Positions 26,388 through 35,255 of a stretch of DNA of 64,000 nucleotides are shown here, piece by piece. A program made the translations under genes and the position numbers. Every line of letters starts with the position of its first letter. The first letter of the stretch is position 1. Origin of the DNA: Actinomadura syzygii (GTDB lineage Bacteria > Actinomycetota > Actinomycetes > Streptosporangiales > Streptosporangiaceae); contig NZ_VSFF01000018.1 in the NCBI RefSeq assembly GCF_008085905.1, forward strand, positions 1-64,000, read 5' to 3'. Under the pieces are notes generated by a model that saw only the letters and a program-made list of their open reading frames with translations, was not told the origin of the DNA and did not search any database.

Positions 26388-26960
26388 TCAGCGCTCGTAG
26401 TGGGGGTCGGCGACCACGGGGTAGTAGGCGTCGGTGTGCTGGACGCGCATCGTGACGGCCGCCCCCTCAAGGGTGTAGTCGGCCTTCACCTGGCGGAACA
26501 TCGAGTCGCTGGCCCACGGGTTGTAGAGCCGCCCGACCGTCGCGCCGTACCGCAGGTGGACGACGTCGTACCCGCCGGACGGCATCGACTCCAGCGCCAG
26601 CCCGTCGGCGAGGGACACGCCGAACCGGAACTCGGTCGGGGCGTCGGGTCCGTGGATCACGGTCAGCAGCCGCACCCCGCCCGCCGTCGTCTGCGCGACG
26701 ATGTCGGTGTCGACGTCCACGCCCACGAACACCCGCAGGCTCGGGCGCAGCACCTGCGCGACGGTGTCGGCGGCGGCGACGTCGATCCCGACGTGGATGC
26801 GCTGCCCGTCCCTGGTCGGGACCCACACCCCGTCACGGGCGCGCTGGCCCCAGGCCACGTCCGGGTTCTCCATCTCCTGGGGCTCGTTCTTGCCCCGGGC
26901 GACGAGGATCCTGGAGGCGGCGCTCATCGCGGCGGCAGCCCCGTCCCGTGCGTGCCTCAT
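26388..26960 (-). CDS. hypothetical protein ending in a YPVVADPHY motif
   Basis: 190 residues, no signal peptide or membrane helix seen. The last residues, DAYYPVVADPHYER, resemble the Y-P-I-V-A-D-P motif found at the end of many actinobacterial secreted hypothetical proteins of unknown function. The rest is beta-rich and unlike any family I recognise. Start may be the ATG at 26960 or 26927 (MSAASRIL). It stands alone, convergent with the antiporter gene and divergent from the tRNA cluster. Confidence 0.6.
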   Translation of the reverse strand: MRHARDGAAAAMSAASRILVARGKNEPQEMENPDVAWGQRARDGVWVPTRDGQRIHVGIDVAAADTVAQVLRPSLRVFVGVDVDTDIVAQTTAGGVRLLTVIHGPDAPTEFRFGVSLADGLALESMPSGGYDVVHLRYGATVGRLYNPWASDSMFRQVKADYTLEGAAVTMRVQHTDAYYPVVADPHYER

Positions 26961-27273
26961 GGCGGGCCCCCTCGCCTTCTTCCATCACTCGCGTGACTTC
27001 GTGCCTGTGTCGGGTTTACCACGGGCAGCGCGGACAGGATGTGCGTTGGCCTGCCGTTGGTCGATTCGTGACGTTCGCCCCGTGCGTCGTTGGACCTTAC
27101 ACCACGTTTATGTGCCCTGGAGGGGCCGGGGCCTGCGCTTCCGTCCCGCAGATCACGGGACCGATCACGGCGTGATGACGGTGCGCGTCCGAGCCCTCAC
27201 CGAGAAAAACGATTTGTGCCCGAACGAAACCGCCTCGCATCATTGGACCCGTCGAACGGACGCAAATGAGCGA
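26961..27273. other. 313-bp intergenic region upstream of tRNA cluster
   Basis: No gene seen. A 13-bp odd palindrome ATCACG-G-CGTGAT (27164-27176) with an extra half-site ATCACG 12 bases upstream (27152-27157) may be a regulator site for either side. Confidence 0.5.
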
Positions 27274-27345
27274 AGGGGCGAGCCACCGGTTAGGCGGCCG
27301 GTCTCCAAAACCGGCGGAAAGTGGGTTCGACTCCTACCGCCCCTG
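27274..27345 (+). tRNA. tRNA-Trp (CCA), atypical D-arm
   Basis: Acceptor AGGGGCG (27274-27280) pairs fully with CGCCCCT (27338-27344), discriminator G. The anticodon stem CCGGT/ACCGG has loop CTCCAAA, anticodon CCA. The T arm is GTGGG-TTCGACT-CCTAC. Between acceptor and D stem there is only a single A (27281): the D stem is GCC/GGC, so the nearly universal U8 is missing and the gene is 72 bases, one short. No CCA is encoded. It may be an extra, divergent or non-functional tRNA-Trp. Confidence 0.75.
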
Positions 27346-27360
27346 CTGAGCGCCATCGGC

Positions 27361-27431
27361 GGGCTTGTGGTGCAACGGAAGCACACCTCCCTTGCAAGGA
27401 GGCGATCAGGGTTCGACTCCCTGCTGGTCCA
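27361..27431 (+). tRNA. tRNA-Ala (TGC), divergent
   Basis: 71 bases. Acceptor GGGCTTG pairs with CTGGTCC with a T-T mismatch at pair 6 and the G3-U70 pair that identifies alanine tRNA; discriminator A. D stem GTGC/GCAC, anticodon stem CCTCC/GGAGG with loop CTTGCAA (anticodon TGC), four-base variable loop, T arm CAGGG-TTCGACT-CCCTG. No CCA encoded. The fold is good but the acceptor differs from the usual GGGG start of tRNA-Ala. Confidence 0.8.
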
Positions 27432-27448
27432 CTGGGCGGTTCACGGGA

Positions 27449-27478
27449 CGCGGGCCGTCCGCGAAGGGACGGCCCGCG
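27449..27478 (+). terminator. hairpin between tRNA-Ala and tRNA-Ser
   Basis: A perfect 12-bp stem, CGCGGGCCGTCC (27449-27460) and GGACGGCCCGCG (27467-27478), with loop GCGAAG. It follows tRNA-Ala by 17 bases and precedes tRNA-Ser by 8, so it may end the Trp-Ala transcript or act as a processing site. Confidence 0.7.
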
Positions 27479-27486
27479 CATCCCCC

Positions 27487-27571
27487 GGAGGGTTGGCCGA
27501 ACGGTAAGGCAGCGGTTTCGAAAACCGACGTCGAGGTGACACTCGAAGGGGTTCGACTCCCTTACCCTCCG
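27487..27571 (+). tRNA. tRNA-Ser (CGA)
   Basis: 85 bases. Acceptor GGAGGGT/ACCCTCC, discriminator G. T8 and D stem GCC/GGC are present. Anticodon stem is GCGGT/ACCGA with a G-A mismatch at the top, loop TTCGAAA, anticodon CGA. The long variable arm TCGAG/CTCGA is typical for serine tRNA, and the T arm is AGGGG-TTCGACT-CCCTT. No CCA encoded. Confidence 0.88.
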
Positions 27572-27614
27572 CAATTCGATTCCCATCACCCGCCTTTTCG
27601 GACCGGCCTCGGCG

Positions 27615-28976
27615 TCACGCCGGGACGGGCTGCCCGGCGGTCGCGGTCTCGACCAGGTCGGCGAGCACCTCGCTCAGCCGGTCCAGGGCGTCCGCGATCC
27701 ACGGCAGCGCCTCCGGGGCCGGGGACGCGAGCGCCGTGAGGCGCTGCTCGTCGGTCTCCCCGTAGAGCAGGCTCGGCGCCACCCGCATCCGCAGCGCGGA
27801 CGGGGCGTCCCCGAACGAGCTGCCCGGCAGGACGCCCACTCCGTAACGTTCCAACAGCAGGCCCGTGAGATCGTCCGCCGTCCGGACGCCGTGGTTGTCC
27901 GCCAGCGCGTCCCGCAGGGGGCCGAAGTCGGGGTAGACGTAGAAGGCCCCCTCCGGCCGCGGCACCCGCGCGCCCGCGGCCGTGAACCGGTCCGCGACCG
28001 CCGCCGCGACCGCCGCGTGCAGCCGCCTGCTGCGGTCCACCCGCTCGACCAGTTCGGGCGGCTCGGCGAACGCGTAGGCGGCGGCGTGCTGCATCGGCGC
28101 GGGGGCGCTGGACCAGATCTCGCTCGCCACCCCGAGCACGCTGTCGCGCAGCGCCCGGCCGAACGGGCCGTCCGGCAGCCGGGCGACGCCGAGCCGCCAG
28201 CCGCCCGCCGCGAGGCTCTTGCTCAGCGCGGTCGTGACGACGGTGCGCTCCGGCGCGTGCCGGGCGGGGCTCGGCGCGGTCCGCGCCGGGTCGTGGACGA
28301 GGTCGCGGTAGATCTCGTCCGAGATGATCACGAGGTCCTGCTCGCGGGCCACCGCGCAGAGCCGCCGGACGGCGTCCTCGGACGCGATCGTCCCGGTCGG
28401 GTTGTCCGGCAGCGTCACCACCACGGCCCGCACGTCCCGGCCGCGCGCGCGGGCCCGCACCACGGCGTCGGCGAGCAGCGCCGGGCTCGGCACGCCGCCC
28501 TCGCCCGGCGGCGTCGCGACCCGGATCGGCTCGGCCCCCGCGAGCGACGCCTGCGCCGCGTAGGACACCCAGCTCGGCGACGGGACGACGACGTCCCCGC
28601 CGAGCGCCGCCAGCAGCGCGTACAGCAGCGGCTTGCTGCCCGGCCCCGCCACCACGGCGGACGGGTCGGTCGGCAGGCCGCGCCTGGACCAGTACCCGGC
28701 GGCGGCGCCGCGCAGCGCCGCCGACCCGGCCACCGGCCCGTACCCGCCCCGGCCCGCGGCCGCGCCAAGCTCGCGGGCCAGGGCGGGATGTATCGGTATG
28801 CCGGCCTCTCCGAAGCCGAGCGGGAGGACGCGCACCCCCTCCCGGCGCTTGCGCGCGATCGCCTCGTTCACGGCGAGCGTGGCCGACAGCGGGACGCGCC
28901 GCGGCTCGAAGGGCAGCGGCCGGACGGAGTTCGCAGACGCGGAGTTCACATGGGCGGGCTGTGTCTGGGCAGGCAT
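27615..28976 (-). CDS. class I/II PLP-dependent aminotransferase
   Basis: 453 residues of fold type I. Cofactor-site features: VTLPDNPTGTIASEDAV, VIISDEIYRDLVHD, and the Schiff-base lysine in TALSKSLAAGGWRLG; a C-terminal arginine sits in ALRMRVAPS. It probably transaminates an aliphatic or aromatic amino acid; the specific substrate is not evident. The ATG at 28976 has GGAG six bases upstream, better than an ATG at 29006. It is divergent from a LysR gene 144 bases away, which is the likely regulator. Confidence 0.9.
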   Translation of the reverse strand: MPAQTQPAHVNSASANSVRPLPFEPRRVPLSATLAVNEAIARKRREGVRVLPLGFGEAGIPIHPALARELGAAAGRGGYGPVAGSAALRGAAAGYWSRRGLPTDPSAVVAGPGSKPLLYALLAALGGDVVVPSPSWVSYAAQASLAGAEPIRVATPPGEGGVPSPALLADAVVRARARGRDVRAVVVTLPDNPTGTIASEDAVRRLCAVAREQDLVIISDEIYRDLVHDPARTAPSPARHAPERTVVTTALSKSLAAGGWRLGVARLPDGPFGRALRDSVLGVASEIWSSAPAPMQHAAAYAFAEPPELVERVDRSRRLHAAVAAAVADRFTAAGARVPRPEGAFYVYPDFGPLRDALADNHGVRTADDLTGLLLERYGVGVLPGSSFGDAPSALRMRVAPSLLYGETDEQRLTALASPAPEALPWIADALDRLSEVLADLVETATAGQPVPA

Positions 28977-29120
28977 GGACGACTCCAAAAGGGCATGCGA
29001 GGACAACGGAGGGTGACCGCGGATTCCCCCTGTGCGACCCGGCCGGGTTCGTCCTCATGCTTGCCCGCTTCCAGCATCATCACAAGCGAGTCTCATCGAT
29101 GGTGACCGTAAGGTGGACTG

Positions 29121-30047
29121 ATGCTGGAACTGCGCCGCCTGCGCCTGCTCGCCGAGTTCGCCCGCCGCGGCAGCATCGCCGCGACCGCCGCCGCCCTCGG
29201 CTACACGCCGTCCGCCGTGTCGCAGCAGCTCGCCACGCTGGAGCGGGAGGCCCGCGTCCCGCTGCTCGACCGGACGGCCCGCAGCGCGGAGCTGACCGAC
29301 GCCGGGCGCCGCCTCGCCGAGCGCGCCGAGGAGATCCTCGGCCTGGTGGAGACGGCGGAGGCGGAGCTGTCCGCGCACTCCGACACGCCGATGGGACGGG
29401 TCGTCGTCACCGCGTTCCCCACCGCCGCCGTCGCGTTCGCGCCCGCGCTGGCGCGCAGCCTCGGCGAGCATCCCGAGCTGACCTTCGTGCTGCGGCAGAC
29501 GCGCCCCGGCGACGGCATCCGGCAGGTGCAGAACGGCGAGGTCGACATCGCGCTCATCGACGACTGGACGGGCAAGGTCCCCGAGCAGGCGCCCGCCGCG
29601 CTGGAGTTCTTCCACCTGCGCCGCGACCCGCTGGTGCTGGTCGTCCCGGCCGCGCACCCGATGTCGGAGCCCGATCGGGCGGTCGACCTCCAGCAGCTGC
29701 GCGAGGAGCCGTGGATGGCCGCGCCGCCCGGCGAGCCGTCCCGGCAGGCCGTCGAACGCCTGCTCGATACCGTCGGGGGGGCGCGTCCCGTCCCGTGGGA
29801 GTTCGAGGGGCTGCACACGATCCTCAGCCTCGTCGCGCGGGGAATCGGGATCACCGCGGTGCCCGCGCTGGCGCTCGCCGCGGGCGACCGGGGAGTGGCC
29901 GTCCGGCCCATCCCGGACTGCGCGCTGGCCCGCGAGGTCTACGCCGTGACCAGGTCGGCGAGCGTGCGCAGGCCGTCGGTCGCGGTGACGCTGCGGGCGA
30001 TCTACGCGGCGGCGCGGGACGTCCAGCCGGTGCCGCCGGAGAAGTGA
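29121..30047 (+). CDS. LysR family transcriptional regulator
   Basis: 308 residues. HTH at residues 1-60 (RRLRLLAEFARRGSIAATAAALGYTPSAVSQQLATLEREA) and an effector domain with the GIGITAVPALAL segment typical of the family's C-terminal subdomain. It is divergent from the aminotransferase gene, the classic arrangement in which LysR controls its neighbour and itself. The intergenic region includes the palindrome CATCGATG at about 29095. Confidence 0.92.
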   Translation: MLELRRLRLLAEFARRGSIAATAAALGYTPSAVSQQLATLEREARVPLLDRTARSAELTDAGRRLAERAEEILGLVETAEAELSAHSDTPMGRVVVTAFPTAAVAFAPALARSLGEHPELTFVLRQTRPGDGIRQVQNGEVDIALIDDWTGKVPEQAPAALEFFHLRRDPLVLVVPAAHPMSEPDRAVDLQQLREEPWMAAPPGEPSRQAVERLLDTVGGARPVPWEFEGLHTILSLVARGIGITAVPALALAAGDRGVAVRPIPDCALAREVYAVTRSASVRRPSVAVTLRAIYAAARDVQPVPPEK

Positions 30048-30242
30048 CCGCCGGAAATACCGCCGGACGACCCGCCGAAAGAAAAAGAGTTCCGCGCCGC
30101 AGGGGTTCGATTGTGGCCGTTTCCGGTCGTCAGCCGCACCGGACGGAGTGTGGAGCCGAACTAAGGGGGGAACAAGGGCGCGTGCCCGGATCGCCGAAAG
30201 CGGACGGACGCGCGCGGATCATCACGTACGGTGGGGCGAATC

Positions 30243-31004
30243 GTGAGCCAATCCGAGTCCATGCACACCGATCGGGGAGCGCAGCGCTCGATGGAGACAC
30301 CGGCGACCACGCTCGAAGAGCCCTCCGGGGCGCGGTCCGGCGACGCGCCGGCGGACGCCCGGGACGGCGGCCCCCACGGCTTCGAACTGCCGCGGGTGAC
30401 GGCGCTGCTGATGCACGCGCTCCCGCGCTTCGTGGAGGGCGTGATCGCGCCGGTCGCGGTGTTCTACGCGGCGCTCATGCTGCTCGGGCTGAACGGGGCG
30501 CTGATCGCCGCCGTCGCCTGGGTGTACGGCGGGATCTTCTACCGCTACCTGCGCGGCCACCCCGTGTCGGGGATGCTGGTGCTGGCCGCCGTCGGCGTGA
30601 CCGTCCGGGCCGGGCTCGCGGCCGCGACGCACAGCGCCGTCGTCTACTTCCTGCAGCCGACGCTCGGCACGCTGATGGTCAGCCTGGCGTTCCTCGCGTC
30701 CGTCCCGCTCGGACGGCCGCTCGCCATGAAGCTGGCGAGGGACATGGCGCCCATCCCCGAGGCGTTCCTCAAGCACGCCCGGGTGCACCAGTTCTTCCTG
30801 CGCATCTCCTTGCTCTGGTCAATGGTGCTCTTCACCAACGTGGCCGTGAGCCTCTGGATGCTCTTCAACGAGTCGATCGGCATGTACCTGTGGATCCGGA
30901 CCGGCATCGTCGCCGGGCTGGGCGCGCTCGGCGTCGCCATCTCCGTCTGGGGCTTCCGGCGGGTGGTGCGGCACGTCAACCGCGAGCCCTCGACCGCGTC
31001 CTGA
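30243..31004 (+). CDS. VC0807-like multipass membrane protein
   Basis: About 253 residues: a 50-residue polar N-terminus, then five or six hydrophobic segments (VTALLMHALPRFVEGVIAP onward). It resembles the VC0807/intracellular septation protein A-like group found in actinobacteria; function is not established. The GTG at 30243 has GGTGGGG six bases upstream; another ATG lies at 30261. It stands alone between a LysR gene and the L,D-transpeptidase pair. Confidence 0.7.
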   Translation: MSQSESMHTDRGAQRSMETPATTLEEPSGARSGDAPADARDGGPHGFELPRVTALLMHALPRFVEGVIAPVAVFYAALMLLGLNGALIAAVAWVYGGIFYRYLRGHPVSGMLVLAAVGVTVRAGLAAATHSAVVYFLQPTLGTLMVSLAFLASVPLGRPLAMKLARDMAPIPEAFLKHARVHQFFLRISLLWSMVLFTNVAVSLWMLFNESIGMYLWIRTGIVAGLGALGVAISVWGFRRVVRHVNREPSTAS

Positions 31005-31243
31005 GCGACTCCTTCCGAGCGCCCTCTTTGAGCGGCGCCTTCTGATCGTCGCGTGATGGCTGCCCGATCCCGACCCGCCCCTTCGCCCCGACCCCGCGCC
31101 GCCCCCGGCGCCCGTCCCGGCAAGGGCCGTCTGAGCAGTGATTTCCCGGTCTCCGGACCGAACCTCCGGCCCGTTCGCGGCGTCTCCACTCTCAGATAGA
31201 TTCACCAGACGGGGTGAAAAAGTGGGATCTGGGGGAGTTTGTG

Positions 31244-32416
31244 GTGAATAAGGGGCGTTTGCGGCTGGCGCTGACCGGTGGTGTCGGCGCGATGGCGGTG
31301 CTCGCCGCGGGCTGCTCGATCGGCGGGAAGGGCTCGCTGGCCTCGGGCGACTCGCCCACCGCCGTGACGATCACCCCCGCCAACGGGACCGCGCAGGTCA
31401 AGCCGGACGGGACGATCGAGGTCAAGGCGTCCGGCGGCAAGCTGGAGAAGGTCACCGTGCAGGGCCAGGGCGCCGCCGCGACGGTCACCGGCCGGTTCGC
31501 GGACGGCCACAAGGTCTGGCGCTCCGACCGGACGATGACGCCGGGCGCGTCCTACACCGTCACGGCGCAGGCGAAGGACGACGGCAAGGTCCGCACCGAG
31601 ACCAGCACGTTCACCACGCTCAAGCCGTCCGCGACGCTGTCCATCGCGGACGTCACCCCGAACCTCAAGGGGGAGAAGGTCGGGATCGGGATGCCGATCT
31701 TCGTCCGGTTCGACCGCCCGGTCACCGACAAGGCGGCCGTCGAGCGGACGCTGCGCGTCACGCCCGGCAAGCCCGTCGAGGGCGCCTGGCGCTGGATCGG
31801 CTCCGACCAGGTCGTCTACCGGACGAAGACCTACTGGCAGCCGCACCAGACCGTCCGGTTCCACGCGAGCCTCGCCGGGGTGAACGCGGGCGGCGGCGTC
31901 TACGGCGCGGCCGACGCGGACGCCACCCTGTCCATCGGCGCCGCGCAGGTCACGACCGGCGACATCGGCGGCCACCACATGACCGTGACCCGGGACGGCA
32001 AGAAGCTGCGCACCGTCCCGTTCAGCGCCGGGAACGGCGAGACGCGCGAGTTCACCACGACCAGCGGCGTCCACCTGCTGATGGAGAAGGGGAACCCGGT
32101 CACCATGACCTCCCCCGGCCGCCAGGAGGGCGACCCCGGCTACTACAAGACGGTCGTCAACTACGCGGTCCGGTTCTCCAACAGCGGCGAGTACGTGCAC
32201 TCGGCGCCTTGGTCGGTCGGCTCGCAGGGCTCGGCGAACGTCAGCCACGGCTGCCTGAACGTCAGCCCGGAGAACGCCAAGTGGTTCTACGACATCGCGC
32301 AGCGCGGCGACGTCCTGAAGCTGACCGGCAGTACCCGCGAGGTCGAGTGGGACAACGGCTGGAGCGTGTTCCAGATGCCGTTCGACGAATGGCGGCAGGG
32401 CAGCGCGCTCAAGTGA
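31244..32416 (+). CDS. lipoprotein L,D-transpeptidase (YkuD), copy 1
   Basis: About 390 residues. A signal peptide ends in lipobox LAAGC (about residue 23). Two Ig-like domains follow (about 45-250), then the YkuD catalytic domain with H-x(14-16)-SHGCLN (YVHSAPW ... NVSHGCLNVS) holding the nucleophilic cysteine. These enzymes form 3-3 peptidoglycan crosslinks and are the carbapenem-sensitive class of actinobacterial wall synthesis. Two adjacent GTG codons (31241, 31244) follow GGGGGAG; the second has the better six-base spacing. The next gene is a paralogue, 175 bases downstream. Confidence 0.93.
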   Translation: MNKGRLRLALTGGVGAMAVLAAGCSIGGKGSLASGDSPTAVTITPANGTAQVKPDGTIEVKASGGKLEKVTVQGQGAAATVTGRFADGHKVWRSDRTMTPGASYTVTAQAKDDGKVRTETSTFTTLKPSATLSIADVTPNLKGEKVGIGMPIFVRFDRPVTDKAAVERTLRVTPGKPVEGAWRWIGSDQVVYRTKTYWQPHQTVRFHASLAGVNAGGGVYGAADADATLSIGAAQVTTGDIGGHHMTVTRDGKKLRTVPFSAGNGETREFTTTSGVHLLMEKGNPVTMTSPGRQEGDPGYYKTVVNYAVRFSNSGEYVHSAPWSVGSQGSANVSHGCLNVSPENAKWFYDIAQRGDVLKLTGSTREVEWDNGWSVFQMPFDEWRQGSALK

Positions 32417-32544
32417 CGCGCGCCACCCGGCTGAACGCGGACGCCGCCTCCCGTTCCTGCCTGGGACGATCGCGGAGCGTGCGGCCAGACAACGCTTTGA
32501 TCTCGGACGTCGGCCAAAACACGGGCTCTGGCGTGATCCACCGA

Positions 32545-32557
32545 ATTAGTCGCTAAT
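32545..32557. promoter_or_regulatory. small dyad upstream of second L,D-transpeptidase
   Basis: ATTAG-TCG-CTAAT is a 5-bp dyad in an A/T-rich patch 38 bases before the copy 2 start. It lies in the expected core promoter region and may be an operator; no match was seen upstream of copy 1. Confidence 0.35.
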
Positions 32558-32594
32558 GTCTCCCTGATAGACGGCGGGGTTTCTGGAGGTCGTG

Positions 32595-33830
32595 GTGCAG
32601 CGGAGGGTTTCCGCAGGGGTTCTGGCGGGCGCGGGGATGGCGGGGGCCGTGCTGCTCCTCACGACGGCGTGCAGCGGCGGGGAGAAGGAGGGCGGCGTCA
32701 CGGTCGGCGAGAAGGCCGACGCGAACGCCCCCCAGGTGACGATCGACCCGGGCAACGGCAACACCAAGGCGAAGCCGGAGGCGGGCGTCGTGGTGACGGC
32801 CGCGGGCGGCACACTCGAGCAGGTCACGGTCTTGCTCAAGGGCAAGCCGGTGACGGGCGAGATGGCCGCCGACAAGAAGACCTGGCGGTCGCGGACGCTG
32901 CGTCCCGGCGCCAGGTACCAGGTGACGGCCGTGGCGAAGAGCCCGCAGGGCAAGTCGGCCACGGTCAACGCGCAGTTCGCCACGCTCAAGGCGGCGAAGA
33001 CGCTCGGCATCGCCGACATCACGCCGAGCAAGAACGAGAAGGTCGGCGTCGGCATGCCGATCCAGGTCACGTTCAACCGGGCGGTGGGCGACAAGAAGGC
33101 CGTGGAGCGGGCCCTGGAGGTCAAGTCCACCAAGCCCGCGACCGGCGCGTGGTACTGGGTGAACGACACCACGGTGATCTTCCGGACGAAGAACGGCGAG
33201 TACTGGCAGCCGAACCAGCGGGTCGAGTTCCGGGCGAGGCTCGCGGGCGTGAAGGCGGGCGCCGGGACCTACGGCGTGTCGGACGTCGGCCGCGCGTTCC
33301 GCGTCGGCGACTCCCACATCATCGACATCAGCACCAAGACCAAGCGGGCCGTGGTCAGGAAGAACGGCAAGAAGGTCCGGAGCTGGCCGATCAGCGCGGG
33401 CCGCGGCGGCCGCGTCGTCAACGGGATCGACACCTACCTCACCACCAGCGGCATCCACCTGACCATGGGCAAGGAGAATCCGGCGATCATGACGTCGGAG
33501 TGGATGGGCGTCGACCCGAAGGACAAGAAGAACGGCGGCTACCGCGAGGTCATCCCCTTCGCGGTGCGGATCTCCAACAGCGGCGAGTACATCCACTCGA
33601 TGGCGGCCACCACGTGGGCGCAGGGGCGGCAGAACGTCAGCCACGGCTGCGTCAACTCCCCGCCCGGGGACGCCCAGTGGTTCTACAACTGGTCCTACCG
33701 CGGCGACGTCGTGAACATCACGGGCACCTCCCGCAAGCTCGAGCCGCTCAACGGCTGGGGCTACCGCCAGATGTCGTGGAGCCGCTGGGTCAAGGGAAGC
33801 GCCCTCGACCGGACCGTGACCACCGGCTGA
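32595..33830 (+). CDS. lipoprotein L,D-transpeptidase (YkuD), copy 2
   Basis: About 411 residues, same layout as copy 1: lipobox TTAC, two Ig-like domains, YkuD domain with YIHSMAATT ... NVSHGCVNSPP and the catalytic cysteine. The segment before catalysis is longer (EWMGVDPKDKKNGGYREV). Copy 2 belongs to the LdtMt2-like architecture. As with copy 1, twin GTG codons (32592, 32595) follow a GGAGG; the second is better spaced. The pair arose by tandem duplication and probably gives wall crosslinking activity under different conditions. Confidence 0.93.
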   Translation: MQRRVSAGVLAGAGMAGAVLLLTTACSGGEKEGGVTVGEKADANAPQVTIDPGNGNTKAKPEAGVVVTAAGGTLEQVTVLLKGKPVTGEMAADKKTWRSRTLRPGARYQVTAVAKSPQGKSATVNAQFATLKAAKTLGIADITPSKNEKVGVGMPIQVTFNRAVGDKKAVERALEVKSTKPATGAWYWVNDTTVIFRTKNGEYWQPNQRVEFRARLAGVKAGAGTYGVSDVGRAFRVGDSHIIDISTKTKRAVVRKNGKKVRSWPISAGRGGRVVNGIDTYLTTSGIHLTMGKENPAIMTSEWMGVDPKDKKNGGYREVIPFAVRISNSGEYIHSMAATTWAQGRQNVSHGCVNSPPGDAQWFYNWSYRGDVVNITGTSRKLEPLNGWGYRQMSWSRWVKGSALDRTVTTG

Positions 33831-33893
33831 CGTTGACCGGCCCCCCGGCGGGAACAGGCCGGGGACGGACGCCGTCCGCCATGGGGGGAGCCG

Positions 33894-35255
33894 GTGAACG
33901 AGCCGACGCCGCGTGTCGTGGGGCGCCGCGTCCGGCGCGGGGCGCATCGCGCGCTGCGCCGCGCGGCGCTGTGGTCCCTGCGCCCGATCACATGGCGGCC
34001 GGTTCCGCCGCCTGTTGAGCGGCCGCGCGTCCGCGTCCTGCTGCAGAACGCCCACGGGACGGGCGGGACGGTCCGCACCGTCCTGAACCTGTGCGGTCAC
34101 CTGGCCCGCGACCACGACGTCGAGATCGTCAGCGTGCTGCGGCGGAAGCGGGAGCCGTTCTTCCCCCTGCCGCTCGGCGTCGCGGTGACCTACGCCGACG
34201 ACGCCTTCGCCCCGCGCGGGCGGGGTGCGCGGCTGCTCGCCCGGTTGCCGAGCCTGCTGGTCCCGGCAGGCGAGGCGTCGTTCCGGCAGATGAGCCTCTG
34301 GTCGGACGTGTGCCTGCTGCGGGCCGTGCGCCGCCCGTCCTGCGACGTGCTGATCGGGACGCGGCCGTCGCTGGTGCTGCTCGCCGCCGAGCTGGCGCCG
34401 CGCGGCGTCGCGACGGTCGGGCAGGACCACATGAGCCTGGACTCCTACGCGCCCGCCCTGCGCCGGCAGATCGTCCGCGCGTACCGGCGGCTGGACGCGG
34501 TGGCCGTCCTCACCGAGGCGGCCCGCGCCGGGTACGCGGCGGCGCTCGCCGGGTCCGGGACGCGGGTCGTGCGGATCCCGAACGCCGCCCCGCCGCTGCC
34601 GGGCCGCCCGTCCCGCCGCGAGGACGACGTCGTGCTGGCCGCCGGGCGGCTCATCGCCACGAAGGGCTTCGACACGCTGGTCCGCGCGTTCGCGCCGGTC
34701 GCCGCCGACCATCCCGGCTGGACGCTGCGCGTGTTCGGCAACGGCCCGAACCGCGCCGCGCTCCGCGCGCTGGTCGCCGAGCTCGGGCTCGGCGGCCAGG
34801 TCGAGCTGCGCCCGGCGACCCGCGACCTGCACGCCGAGATGGCGCGCGCCTCTGTCTACGCGCTGTCGTCGCGCCGCGAGGGCATGCCGATGGTGATCAT
34901 CGAGGCGATGGGGATGGGGCTGCCGGTCGTGTCGTTCGACTGCCCGCACGGCCCCGCCGAGCTGATCGCGCACGGCCGCGACGGGCTGCTCGTCCCGCCC
35001 GGGGACGAGGCCGCGCTCTCCGCCGCGCTCCGCGCCCTGGTCGAGGACCGGGAACTGCGCGACCGGCTGGGCGAGGCGGCGGTCCGGTCGGCGCGGGCCC
35101 ACGACCTGGAGCGCATCGGACCGCGCTGGACGCGCCTGATCGCCGGGCTCCGCGCGCCGGAGGCCGCCTCCGGCCGATCCGTCAGACGCGCAGGACGAGA
35201 CCGCGGACGAACGCCGCCTGGCCCGCGTGCTGCAGGTCGTCGGATATCACGCTGA
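33894..35255 (+). CDS. GT4-type glycosyltransferase
   Basis: 453 residues with the GT-B fold. N-terminal acceptor domain: VRVLLQNAHGTGGTVRTVLNL. C-terminal nucleotide-sugar domain: LAAGRLIATKGFDTLVRAF, and the E-x7-E motif in SRREGMPMVIIEAMGMGLPVV. It likely adds a sugar to a cell-surface glycan or teichoic-type polymer; donor and acceptor are unknown. GTG at 33894 follows GGGGGAG. The last 74 bases overlap the 3' end of the convergent DinB-fold gene, and this tail is arginine-rich and unlike the rest, so it may be a recent stop-codon extension. Confidence 0.9.
   Translation: MNEPTPRVVGRRVRRGAHRALRRAALWSLRPITWRPVPPPVERPRVRVLLQNAHGTGGTVRTVLNLCGHLARDHDVEIVSVLRRKREPFFPLPLGVAVTYADDAFAPRGRGARLLARLPSLLVPAGEASFRQMSLWSDVCLLRAVRRPSCDVLIGTRPSLVLLAAELAPRGVATVGQDHMSLDSYAPALRRQIVRAYRRLDAVAVLTEAARAGYAAALAGSGTRVVRIPNAAPPLPGRPSRREDDVVLAAGRLIATKGFDTLVRAFAPVAADHPGWTLRVFGNGPNRAALRALVAELGLGGQVELRPATRDLHAEMARASVYALSSRREGMPMVIIEAMGMGLPVVSFDCPHGPAELIAHGRDGLLVPPGDEAALSAALRALVEDRELRDRLGEAAVRSARAHDLERIGPRWTRLIAGLRAPEAASGRSVRRAGRDRGRTPPGPRAAGRRISR

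Noticed and set aside
27290..27589. 99-codon minus-strand frame across the tRNA cluster
   Set aside because: It is the complement of tRNA genes and gives the familiar antisense-tRNA peptide patterns (ESNPF, AGSRTLIASL); no ribosome site.
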